DNA of 64,000 bases from Gammaproteobacteria bacterium (GTDB lineage: Bacteria > Pseudomonadota > Gammaproteobacteria > Pseudomonadales > Pseudohongiellaceae): the NCBI GenBank assembly GCA_029244985.1, contig JAQWQD010000024.1:62001-126000 (forward strand), read 5' to 3'. The notes beneath the pieces are model-generated. The model ran no database searches, was not told the DNA's origin, and saw only the letters and a list, made by a program, of their open reading frames with translations. Of the stretch, positions 45,309-54,063 are shown one piece after another. Each line of letters starts with the position of its first letter. Position 1 is the stretch's first letter. The translations under genes and the position numbers were made by a program.

Positions 45309-46388
45309 TTATTGTTCTGCAACAAATCCCTTCCAGCCATTCATATACTCAATAAATTTTTGAGACAGGCCTTCTTTAGCTAAATGTTCACGGGAAACAG
45401 GCAATTCTATCGGCTCGAAACTCGGGTCATTCGCCATAAGCTTTGGAAAATCATGGTGTAGTATTGCCGCCCTACCCAACATGATCCAGTCAACTCCGCT
45501 GGCGAAAGCCTTCTCTGCCTCTCCTGGTGTGCGAATTTTTCCTGCTATACCTAGACGAACCTCTTTTCTATCTATTTCCGAAAAGTAAGACAGAAGACTC
45601 TTGCCCCGCTTCTCTTCTTCATCCGGCTCTTTAAATACATCCCATAGTGACATGTCAAGAAAATCAATTTTTCCGTCAGCGCAAAGCCTCTGAGCAATAG
45701 CTATACTGTCATCGAGTTTCATGCCGAAGCGCTCCGCTGACAAACGCACACCCAACGTAAAGTCTTCACGGCATTGTTCTCTAACACCATCAATTATTTC
45801 GAATAACAAGCGCGATCGGTTTTCCAAGCTGCCGCCGTATTCATCATCCCGGTGATTGATTTCACTTGAGAAAAATTGACAAAGCAAATAACCATGGGCG
45901 CCGTGTAATTCAACCCCATCGAAACCTGCTCTTTCAGCTCTTACTGCCGCAGCAACAAAATCTTCTATCAGCTTTTTTATTTCCGCTGTCTCTAAAGCGC
46001 GAGCTCCTGTTTCTTCATCCGATGAAGGACATACTGGCCTATAGCCAGTAACATTTTCAGGTGCGCGCATGCCACCGTGATAAAGCTGGCAATTAGAAAC
46101 ACTGCCTTCAGCTTTAATTTTTGAGGCTAGTCGAGATAATCCATCCACATGCTTATCAGCAAAAATTCCCAATTGGCCTGGAAAGCCTTGTCCGATTTCC
46201 TGCACATGAGCCGCGCAAGTCATGGTTAAACCGAAACCCCCTTTCGCACGCATGGTGAGCCAATGATATTCTTCATCAGATAAGATCCCGTCTTCGTGAC
46301 TCTGCAAATTAGTTAGCGGCGCCAGCATGAAACGATTTTTCATGCTAGGGCCGCGCTTGAAATCAAGTGGCGAAAATAGCGAATTCAT
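45309..46388 (-). CDS. NADH:flavin oxidoreductase (Old Yellow Enzyme family)
   Basis: A 359-residue FMN enzyme with an Old Yellow Enzyme barrel: NRFMLAPLTNLQSHEDGIL near the N-terminus, the FDGVELHGAHGYLLCQFFS segment, INHRDDEYGGSLENRSRL and GKIRTPGEAEKAF. I use the ATG at 46388; the longer frame adds 11 residues overlapping the terminator of the next gene. The family reduces activated C=C bonds or nitro groups. It is in its own transcript unit. Confidence 0.9.
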   Translation of the reverse strand: MNSLFSPLDFKRGPSMKNRFMLAPLTNLQSHEDGILSDEEYHWLTMRAKGGFGLTMTCAAHVQEIGQGFPGQLGIFADKHVDGLSRLASKIKAEGSVSNCQLYHGGMRAPENVTGYRPVCPSSDEETGARALETAEIKKLIEDFVAAAVRAERAGFDGVELHGAHGYLLCQFFSSEINHRDDEYGGSLENRSRLLFEIIDGVREQCREDFTLGVRLSAERFGMKLDDSIAIAQRLCADGKIDFLDMSLWDVFKEPDEEEKRGKSLLSYFSEIDRKEVRLGIAGKIRTPGEAEKAFASGVDWIMLGRAAILHHDFPKLMANDPSFEPIELPVSREHLAKEGLSQKFIEYMNGWKGFVAEQ

Positions 46389-46423
46389 AACGACTCTCAA
46401 AAAATGAAACAACAAATACATAA

Positions 46424-46455
46424 AAACGGGCGGTGTCCTGCGACAGCGCCCGTTT
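46424..46455 (-). terminator. Rho-independent terminator after the second NHL gene
   Basis: AAACGGGCG (46424-46432) pairs perfectly with CGCCCGTTT (46447-46455). On the minus strand the stem is followed by a run of T residues. It lies 18 bp past the stop of the gene at 46474-47649 and directly before the Old Yellow Enzyme start. Confidence 0.8.
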
Positions 46456-46473
46456 CGATTTAAACACGAAACA

Positions 46474-47649
46474 CTATGGTATCAAACGCGGGACGAAGCG
46501 AGTCACTCCTTGAATTACACCTACTTCACCGCCATACACATTCCCATCTTTGTCTGCCGTCACACCTTCACCCATGCAGCCGATTCCACCCATGCCGGAG
46601 AAACCCCTTCCCCCGCATATATGCTCGGGAATGAAATAAAGCACTTCACCATTACGTGCATTTCCTACTCGTAGACCCTTTCTCCAACCACCAGGGTTGT
46701 AGTTCTCGTCAGTTTCAGAATCGATGGCATACAACATATCGTTGCTAGGATCGATATACATGCCGCTAATACGGCTGAACTGGTACCAAGTATCTAACCA
46801 TTCTCCGTCTTGCGTAAAAATCTGGATGCGATTATTACCACGGTCTGCGACGAATAATCGACCCTGCGAGTCCATTGCTAAACTATGGGGCGCGCGAAAT
46901 TGACCGTCATCCCATCCGTATTCACCAAAGTGCCCTATGTATGTGCCATCTGGCTCCCACATGGTGATGCGGCTCTTGGTCTCATCACTCGGCTCACCTT
47001 GAAATTGGGCTTGGTGAGTTTCTGCGATAAAAATACGACCGTTTGGCGCAATCAACACATCGTTTGGCTCAGTAAGATGCGTTGGAGGATCGCCAACTTC
47101 CCCCGGTGTGCCTATTGTCATTAACAAGTCGCCATCTGGACTGAATTTCATAACAGCGCTTCCGATGTTAGCGGCCGCTGGATTTTGGCTAATTTCATTG
47201 TCATTGGCTACGCGAGCATCGGCTACCCAAACGCTACCTTCGTGATCAACATCCATTCCATGGGGCCAAAGAATCTGGCCAGCGCCGAACTGAGCGACGA
47301 CCCTACCGTTGGGATCCAGTTTCACTATCGGATTAATATCTGGTGTGGTTGCACACTGATTAGTCCCGCAGCGATCGCCCGCCCATATGTGAACGCCATC
47401 GATATCAACGTTAATAGCACTTACAGAGCCCCAACTACGCCCATCCGGTAACGAGCCAAAATTACGCTCTGTCACGTAGGGATTCGGTAAATTATTTATG
47501 GGTTGCTGGCCAGCATGCGCAGCCGGCTTGCCAGATTCTGCCATCGACCCCCTTTGTGCCATTGAATTTGCAGAGACAATAGAAAATGTGAGTCCTACTA
47601 ACCCAGCTTTTACTAAGAGTCCTATCCCGGATTTTCTTGTTCTAATCAT
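46474..47649 (-). CDS. Exported NHL-repeat propeller protein, second copy
   Basis: A 391-residue exported protein with a signal peptide ending SMAQ near residue 32. It has NHL-like blades such as VKLDPNGRVVAQFG, MKFSPDGDLLMTIG and RIQIFTQDGEWLDTW, plus two Cys-rich spots (DRCGTNQCATT and HICGGRGFSG). It resembles the protein at 34340-35260 and the amidating-lyase propellers, but its catalytic residues are unconfirmed. AGAGAGG lies upstream of the ATG. Confidence 0.75.
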   Translation of the reverse strand: MIRTRKSGIGLLVKAGLVGLTFSIVSANSMAQRGSMAESGKPAAHAGQQPINNLPNPYVTERNFGSLPDGRSWGSVSAINVDIDGVHIWAGDRCGTNQCATTPDINPIVKLDPNGRVVAQFGAGQILWPHGMDVDHEGSVWVADARVANDNEISQNPAAANIGSAVMKFSPDGDLLMTIGTPGEVGDPPTHLTEPNDVLIAPNGRIFIAETHQAQFQGEPSDETKSRITMWEPDGTYIGHFGEYGWDDGQFRAPHSLAMDSQGRLFVADRGNNRIQIFTQDGEWLDTWYQFSRISGMYIDPSNDMLYAIDSETDENYNPGGWRKGLRVGNARNGEVLYFIPEHICGGRGFSGMGGIGCMGEGVTADKDGNVYGGEVGVIQGVTRFVPRLIP

Positions 47650-47872
47650 TGTGACCTCTCTTGACTTCTTTATAGCTATTATTGGATGTCGAACAGAACT
47701 GAGAACATGAACCTAAGCGTATAACTTGTCAAGGATATGCAATTCTGAGTAAAAGCACGAAACTTCCCTAGACTCCTAGCCTTGGGCTGTTTATGCTCTG
47801 CCTCCCAGTCGCTTCAAATACCTGGACTTTGAAGCCTATTTTTTTTTGCAAATATTAATGGAAGGGGGACAC

Positions 47873-49726
47873 ATGAGTTCTTTAACAATCAATAAAGATC
47901 TAAAACTCGTCATAGGAGGGTTCTTTGCGCTGACTCTTGCCGCCTGTGGTCAAGAAGACTCAAGCCCTTTGCCTGCAGCACAAACTTCAGCTCCTGCAGA
48001 GGAAGCGGCGAGTGAAATGCGCGAAGGGGAAGTCCCCGTTGATATTCAGGAACCTGGTGAAGGTCTTGTGATTACTCAATCGCACTGGATCAATGAAGAA
48101 CCTATAGGTAATGGTTCTGGTGATGTAACGTTTGATTTGTTATCACAACCCAATAGTGCGAACCCTGACTCTTGGTTGCAATACGGTGGAGACTATTCCA
48201 ATACCCGCCACAGTCCCTTAGAAGATTTATCTCCTGAAAACGTAGACGATTTGCGCTTTGCTTGGGGCTTTCCCACTGGGACGCTGGGCCAATTCGCAGT
48301 TTCCCCTGTTGTCTATGATGACATCATGTATGTTACTTCGTCTTTCAACAGATTATTTGCACTAGATGCTAAGAATGGCGAATTGTTTTGGCGCTATGAT
48401 CATCCGCAGCCGGAGGATTTACGCTTATGTTGCGGGCCAGCAAATCGTGGAGTTGCAATAGTCGGCGATAAAGTTCTGATGGCTACTCTTGATGCTCGCA
48501 TCATGGCTTTCGATCGCATCTCTGGAGAAATTCTTTGGGACTCAGAAATCATTGAATACTACCGAGGTTTTAGCGCTACTTCTGCTCCTCTTATTGTTAA
48601 AGACATGGCCATTATCGGAATAGGTGGTGGCGAATACGGTGTTCGTGGGTTCTTTGATGCTTACAACGTGAATACGGGAGAACGGATGTGGCGGCACTAC
48701 ACAGTGCCAGACGAAGGCGAACCCGGTTATGAAAGCTGGTCTGGAACTTCATATGAAACCGGTGGCGCACCTGCATGGACTATAGGGACCTATGACCCAG
48801 AATTGGACCTGCTTTACTGGACTACTGGCAACCCATCCCCAGATTGGAATGGTGATGCAAGACTAGGTGATAACCTTTTTTCTGACAGTGTATTAGCTCT
48901 GGACCCAGATACTGGCGAACGGCAATGGTATTACCAATTCACCCCTCATGATGTTTGGGACTATGACGGCAATACTCATCTGTTCCAGGTGGATCTCGAT
49001 GTCGATGGCGAAACTATCAAGGCGCTTGTGCAAGCAAATAGAAATGGATTTTTCTACGCGATTAACAGAGAAAACGGAGAATTCATCCGCGCCACCAATT
49101 ATATGGAACAATTAAACTGGGCGACTGCGATGGAACCGAGTGGCCGGCCGGTTATCAATCCTGAAGCTTTACCTGTAGAGGAGCCTACATATCGAGTTTG
49201 CCCCGGTGTTATGGGCGGAATGAATGGCTCAACTTCTGGCTCGGTGAACCCTGATTTAGGTCTAGCTTTTGTTCCCGTAATTGAAAGCTGTCAGTTGATG
49301 CAAAAAGGGTTAAGTTTTCACGTTGAAGGACTGCAATTCACTGGTGGTTTTCCAATTCCCGTGGATGCTGCCGACGAATCAGCTTATGGTCATATCACTG
49401 CCATGGACTATCAAACTGGGGAAGTCCGCTGGAGATTTATGGACCCACAACCAATGATGGCAGGAACCTTGAGCACATCAGGTGGGCTGGTCTTTACTGG
49501 CAGTCTAACTGGCCACGCGATTGCTCTCAATGCAGAGAATGGCGAAGAGGTCTGGCGCGCCAAGTTAGGTGGCGGGGTTCGCTCCCAGCCAATAGCATAC
49601 CAAGTTGATGGTGAATCTTATGTTGCAATTGGCTCTAGCAACTTTCAAACTCTGTCTGGTTTTGTCGGAGGAGACATAGCGATTCCTGAAGGGGGTCACT
49701 TGTATGTTTTTAAATTAAGTAATTAG
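47873..49726 (+). CDS. PQQ-dependent alcohol dehydrogenase-like lipoprotein, lanthanide-type metal site
   Basis: A 617-residue quinoprotein. I start at the ATG at 47873 with AAGGGGG upstream; the frame opens 27 bases earlier with a TTG. The lipobox is LAAC (Cys near 25). The eight-bladed propeller has the vicinal Cys pair C186-C187 of methanol/ethanol dehydrogenases. The metal and active-site residues line up as E254 (GGEYGVRG), N320 (TGNPSP), D363 and D365 (VWDYDG). D363 is the likely catalytic base. D365, two positions later, is the extra Asp found in lanthanide-dependent XoxF-type enzymes and is Ala in calcium-dependent MxaF. No C-terminal cytochrome domain is present. It is followed by a membrane protein and a sodium symporter in a likely operon. 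Confidence 0.88.
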   Translation: MSSLTINKDLKLVIGGFFALTLAACGQEDSSPLPAAQTSAPAEEAASEMREGEVPVDIQEPGEGLVITQSHWINEEPIGNGSGDVTFDLLSQPNSANPDSWLQYGGDYSNTRHSPLEDLSPENVDDLRFAWGFPTGTLGQFAVSPVVYDDIMYVTSSFNRLFALDAKNGELFWRYDHPQPEDLRLCCGPANRGVAIVGDKVLMATLDARIMAFDRISGEILWDSEIIEYYRGFSATSAPLIVKDMAIIGIGGGEYGVRGFFDAYNVNTGERMWRHYTVPDEGEPGYESWSGTSYETGGAPAWTIGTYDPELDLLYWTTGNPSPDWNGDARLGDNLFSDSVLALDPDTGERQWYYQFTPHDVWDYDGNTHLFQVDLDVDGETIKALVQANRNGFFYAINRENGEFIRATNYMEQLNWATAMEPSGRPVINPEALPVEEPTYRVCPGVMGGMNGSTSGSVNPDLGLAFVPVIESCQLMQKGLSFHVEGLQFTGGFPIPVDAADESAYGHITAMDYQTGEVRWRFMDPQPMMAGTLSTSGGLVFTGSLTGHAIALNAENGEEVWRAKLGGGVRSQPIAYQVDGESYVAIGSSNFQTLSGFVGGDIAIPEGGHLYVFKLSN

Positions 49727-49755
49727 TCAAAAACATCGCGCACAAGAAGAGCAAA

Positions 49756-50313
49756 ATGCGAAGCAAGTTGATTTATATAATCTTCGCTGTCGCCGTCCTC
49801 ATGGCTGCGATTCTCCTTGCCATTTGCCTGGCCGAAACTGTGCCTGATGCCGGCGGCAGAGCGCACGCTGAAATTCCGGGTCTGCAAGTTGGCGGTGACG
49901 GAGCTGCCCGCTTGCAATACATCGGACCTTTAGCTTTTATATTTCAGTGCCTGTTACTCATCCAAATTGCTCTTCTCTCTTTACTAGGTGTAGCAGAAAG
50001 ATATCGCACTAGCGAGCTACTTGCATACATGGGCGGCACTCTAGCAATCACTTTATTTATTGCATGGAAGATGTTTTCGGGTCATTCAGCTTTTCTAGAT
50101 ACCGGAGAAACAGGCTATTTTATGGGCTTTCCCACCGCAACTGCTTGGCAAACCTATGGGACTTGGCTGGGTGCTATTCCATTAATTCTTATCTATAGCT
50201 TTGGTTTTAATAAATTTTTCTACACCAAGGAAGACGAAGAAAAATTTAATGCCCTCTTAGCAGAAAAGGCTAACAAATTGTCTGAAGCAAAGAACCCGGA
50301 TAGAGCGACGTAG
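49756..50313 (+). CDS. Small membrane protein beside the sodium symporter
   Basis: A 185-residue membrane protein with about four helices (residues ~5-25, 55-77, 90-108 and 135-152) and a charged C-terminal tail. No family is recognised. It lies 29 bp after the quinoprotein gene and 7 bp before the sodium:solute symporter gene, so it is probably a small partner of the symporter or a link to the quinoprotein. Confidence 0.68.
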   Translation: MRSKLIYIIFAVAVLMAAILLAICLAETVPDAGGRAHAEIPGLQVGGDGAARLQYIGPLAFIFQCLLLIQIALLSLLGVAERYRTSELLAYMGGTLAITLFIAWKMFSGHSAFLDTGETGYFMGFPTATAWQTYGTWLGAIPLILIYSFGFNKFFYTKEDEEKFNALLAEKANKLSEAKNPDRAT

Positions 50314-50320
50314 TAATTAC

Positions 50321-51817
50321 ATGGAAGCATTCAGACAGGAAATAATAATTGGCGCTGTTGTCGGCTACATGATTTTTTGCGTGCTCACAGGCTTGTGGGC
50401 AATGCGCCGCACGCACAACTCTAGTGATTTTTTTATCGCAGGCCGTGGTCTCGGCCCAATTGTCGTGTCGTTGGCACTTTTTTCTAGCACTTTGAGTGGT
50501 TTCGGATTCGTTGGTGGACCAGGTTTAGTCTATTCAATTGGTGTTAGCTCATTCTGGATGGTCGTTATTTCTTCCTGCGGCTATGCTCTTGGTTTCTACT
50601 TGGTTGCAAAACGCATTCGCATGATAGCCGAACTGAGGGACTGCATTTCCTTACCTGACATTGTTGCCGCCCGATACGGCAGTGAAGCCGTTAGATTTAT
50701 GATTGCGATCACAATCGTTTTAGGAGTAATGGGTTACTTGGCAACTCAAATACTCGCGATGGCAGTCGTAATGCAAGCAATTCTCTCGGGCACAGAAGCT
50801 TTTGCTAACGTAGGTTTAGTCACTTGCGTAGTGATTTCTTCAGCGGTACTAATCTTTTATTGCGTCACCGGCGGCATTATCGCTTCCGTCTACACTGATG
50901 TAGTACAAGGGTCAATCATGATAGTCGCTGGCACACTAATCTTGTTTACTGCTATGAATGTATTCGATGGCGGTATTCAAGAGGCAACATCGATTATTCT
51001 CGCCGACGACTATGAAACAGTTATGCCCTATGGAGCTGCCGGTATAATGGCTTCTCTCGGTTGGTTTTTTGTCTTTGGGCTTGGCCTAGCAGGACAACCC
51101 CATCTGATAACCAAGATGATGATGAATAAAAACATACGAGACAACCGTAGCATTCTCCCCATGTCGCTGTTTGGCTACGTAATGGCTGCTCTATTATGGA
51201 TTTCGATCGGTATTGTGATGCGTGCCGCGGTTATCGATGGAGTTGTTGATCCACTGGCACTTCCAGATGATGCTGCTTCGGTTTTCCTCTCTGTATTTAC
51301 CAACCCGCTGTTAGCAGGCATAGTCTTTGCTGGTCTATTCGCTGCAATCATGTCAACTTCTGATGCTTTCTTGAATATTGGCACAGCCGCAATAATTCAC
51401 GACATACCCAAAGCAATACGTGGCAAAAGTATTGAGAATGAATTGTTCTGGGCGCGAGTCGTGACTGTATTACTAGCGATAGTCGCAGCAAGTTTTGCGC
51501 TCTACTCTCATTTTCGAGACGCTACTCTCGTAGCACTATTAGGCGCTTTTGGTTGGGGGACATTCGCCGCCTCTATATTTCCGGTGGTAGCTGTAGGATT
51601 AAACTGGAAAGAAGCCACAGTCGCAGGTGCAGTTACAGCTATCGGAACTGCGCTAACAATTAACTTTGGCTCTCAATTGGCAGGGATTACTTTCCCTTAT
51701 GGGGTTAGTGGCCAGTTAGTAGCCTTTGTTTCATCTATGGTTCTTTTTATTGGTGTCTCACTGGTCACTAAAAAACCTGTGCTCGACAATGACATTAAAC
51801 TTATGATGGATATTTAA
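50321..51817 (+). CDS. Sodium:solute symporter (SSS family)
   Basis: A 498-residue membrane transporter with about thirteen helices. Family features include SSDFFIAGRGLGPIVVSLAL and GFVGGPGLVYS near the N-terminus and ASVYTDVVQGSIMIVAG in the middle, as well as the conserved AGLFAAIMSTSDAFLN. It imports a small solute with sodium. Its position suggests uptake of the substrate or product of the upstream quinoprotein. Confidence 0.9.
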   Translation: MEAFRQEIIIGAVVGYMIFCVLTGLWAMRRTHNSSDFFIAGRGLGPIVVSLALFSSTLSGFGFVGGPGLVYSIGVSSFWMVVISSCGYALGFYLVAKRIRMIAELRDCISLPDIVAARYGSEAVRFMIAITIVLGVMGYLATQILAMAVVMQAILSGTEAFANVGLVTCVVISSAVLIFYCVTGGIIASVYTDVVQGSIMIVAGTLILFTAMNVFDGGIQEATSIILADDYETVMPYGAAGIMASLGWFFVFGLGLAGQPHLITKMMMNKNIRDNRSILPMSLFGYVMAALLWISIGIVMRAAVIDGVVDPLALPDDAASVFLSVFTNPLLAGIVFAGLFAAIMSTSDAFLNIGTAAIIHDIPKAIRGKSIENELFWARVVTVLLAIVAASFALYSHFRDATLVALLGAFGWGTFAASIFPVVAVGLNWKEATVAGAVTAIGTALTINFGSQLAGITFPYGVSGQLVAFVSSMVLFIGVSLVTKKPVLDNDIKLMMDI

Positions 51818-51924
51818 GCTAATATCTCACTATTCAGTTTTCATTCATCTAACCGACTCTACTTTATAGATGACAGCTTTCGTTGTCCTACTTATTCCAT
51901 CTTTGTAAGACCCTGGAAACTCCA

Positions 51925-53691
51925 GTGCCCACCCAGACACTCGTAACAATCCTTTTCTTGACTGCAGTCGCAGCATGTCCATTTATAAGCCATGACTTAC
52001 AGGCGGCTTCAGCTTGCGCTTCTACGCAGTACGAAACAGATAACGGTGATTGCTTTCCAGTCTGGCATGGCCAAACTAGAAGTGGCGCTTACTACACAAT
52101 AGTTATACCCGAAAATTGGGATGCTAGTGACGGCCTGGTCTTCTGGAATCATGGCTTTCAAAGTTTTTTGACAGGTTTTGAAACTGCCGAGCTGCTTGAC
52201 CTATTGGATCCATCTTGGAAGGGCTATTACACTGGCGCTGTCCAGGCTGAGCCGGGTTTGGGACCCTATGGTGAATCAATTCTCTCCCAAGGGTTTGCCA
52301 TGGCTGCCTCCAGCTACAGCCAAACTGGTTGGGCGGTATTTGATTCACATATCTCTAATGGTGAAATGTACAACGAGTTTCTCTCTATCGCTTTAAACTT
52401 AGATCAAACGGCGCCGGAGGAATTTTACATTATTGGAGGTTCTCTGGGCGGCATAGTGACCATCCGAGACCTCGAATCAGAGTTAGTCCCCGACCCAGAT
52501 GGAGCTCTCATTTTGTGTGGCGCCGTAGCTGGATCGATTAATTGGATTGAAGCCTTCGATTTAAGAACCGTCTATGAATCAGTTTGTGATGCAGTACCTG
52601 GGGCACAATTGCCCAAACCATGGTATGAAAGGCCTGAATTGCTTTTTGGTGAATTAGATTATCTCGATTCTTTAGACAAATGCATTGGAATTAGCACCCG
52701 GTTATTGATTAATGAGAATGATCCACTCGAGGTATTTGCCTGGGAACTCAGCAACCTCAGTAAAGCAGACCGACTCAAAAAAATCCTAGAAACTTCTAAT
52801 ACTGAAAATCCTTACTTTTTAGCGCTAAATCTTTGGTATGCCGTGTTTCAGATCCCTAGGCTGATCAATGATGAAACTCAGTTAAATGGCGCAATTCCGT
52901 TTAGCAATATCGGTATCGATTACAATGATGATGCAGTTAATGAAGCGGCTGTGAGAACATTTGCTCTACCATCCGCAAGAGATGCACTGCTAGCTAACTA
53001 CTCCCCTATCGGCAATGTGGGTGATACCAAAATAGTATCTATACATACTTCTCATGACGGGCTAGTTCGCGTAGAGAATCAAAAGACCTTGCAATCTTTG
53101 GTTCCTGAAAATCAACTTACCGTTGCAATAGTTGATGACTCAAAGAGCCCGAGTCATTGTGGCTTCACAATCGACGAAGGCCTAGCTGCATGGAATAAGT
53201 TAACGGAGTGGGTAAATGGCGCCATTCAACCAACAGTGTCAGATTTAAAATTGGCCTGCTTAGAAACCGCAATTGATGGAGGTAATTGTAATTATGCTCC
53301 TGACTTAGTTATCGAGTCCACACTACCAATATTTGAGCGTTCAAATTCAATCGGAGTTACTGGCATAAACACCTATGATGTTGAAAGCGGACGACTCAAT
53401 TTTCAATCATTACAGATACTCGGGGACGACGAAACCTATGATGGGTATTTAAATCCTCCTGTGAGTAACAGCACAATCTTTACAGTTGGTGATTTACAAT
53501 TTACAGGCGCAACACCAATCTGGCGGCATAGCTCAGCTTTTGACTCCAATACCTCAATGCTTTATTTGCCCAAAGTCAATCTTGAAAATGTTTTACCACC
53601 TGATATCACTGAATATGATGTGTATCTTCGCCTCAAACAAGAAGAAGATATCACTGGACTTGAATTTGTAGAGTTTGAAATTGCTAATTAA
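51925..53691 (+). CDS. Large exported serine alpha/beta hydrolase with extra C-terminal domain
   Basis: A 588-residue exported protein. I prefer the GTG at 51925, which begins a clean signal peptide (ending LQAAS) and has GGA upstream; a TTG at 51883 is also possible. The hydrolase core shows GLVFWNHGFQSF (oxyanion region) and the nucleophile elbow IIGGSLGG near residue 175, and a late SPSHCGFT that may carry the catalytic His. The last ~150 residues, after a Cys-containing linker, are beta-rich and have no recognised family. Cys pairs suggest disulfides. The substrate is unknown. Confidence 0.68.
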   Translation: MPTQTLVTILFLTAVAACPFISHDLQAASACASTQYETDNGDCFPVWHGQTRSGAYYTIVIPENWDASDGLVFWNHGFQSFLTGFETAELLDLLDPSWKGYYTGAVQAEPGLGPYGESILSQGFAMAASSYSQTGWAVFDSHISNGEMYNEFLSIALNLDQTAPEEFYIIGGSLGGIVTIRDLESELVPDPDGALILCGAVAGSINWIEAFDLRTVYESVCDAVPGAQLPKPWYERPELLFGELDYLDSLDKCIGISTRLLINENDPLEVFAWELSNLSKADRLKKILETSNTENPYFLALNLWYAVFQIPRLINDETQLNGAIPFSNIGIDYNDDAVNEAAVRTFALPSARDALLANYSPIGNVGDTKIVSIHTSHDGLVRVENQKTLQSLVPENQLTVAIVDDSKSPSHCGFTIDEGLAAWNKLTEWVNGAIQPTVSDLKLACLETAIDGGNCNYAPDLVIESTLPIFERSNSIGVTGINTYDVESGRLNFQSLQILGDDETYDGYLNPPVSNSTIFTVGDLQFTGATPIWRHSSAFDSNTSMLYLPKVNLENVLPPDITEYDVYLRLKQEEDITGLEFVEFEIAN

Positions 53692-54063
53692 TTTCAGCCA
53701 AGTGGAACTGACTTAAACCGTATTGAGAGCAAAATAACCTTTATCCGACCCTTATCCATGCACCCAACATCAGATGCAGTAACTTGTTGATTAAAATGAC
53801 AGTTACAAAAGTCTTACTCGTACTTTAAGCATTGTTAGGAATTTTAAAGACGACGAAAAAGAACCCCAAACCATACTTAATCCACTTCTCGCCATTGCAA
53901 ACAACTTAGTTAGTAGCACAAATTTGCTGCCTCATTTGCCAAGGTAATTCCCGGCAACTAAATACAAACCCAGAGGTTTTTCACGTAAACTCATAAATTC
54001 GAATCTAAAGCTCGGCCTAGGCCGTGTGAAAACAAAAGAAACTAAAGAAGAATAGGAGACAAC
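53692..54063. other. Intergenic region before the second quinoprotein cluster
   Basis: The 372 bp hold no convincing gene, repeat or strong hairpin. The last 30 bases contain a purine-rich ribosome site (AGGAG) for the next gene. The promoter of the downstream operon must be here but I cannot place it reliably. Confidence 0.5.
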
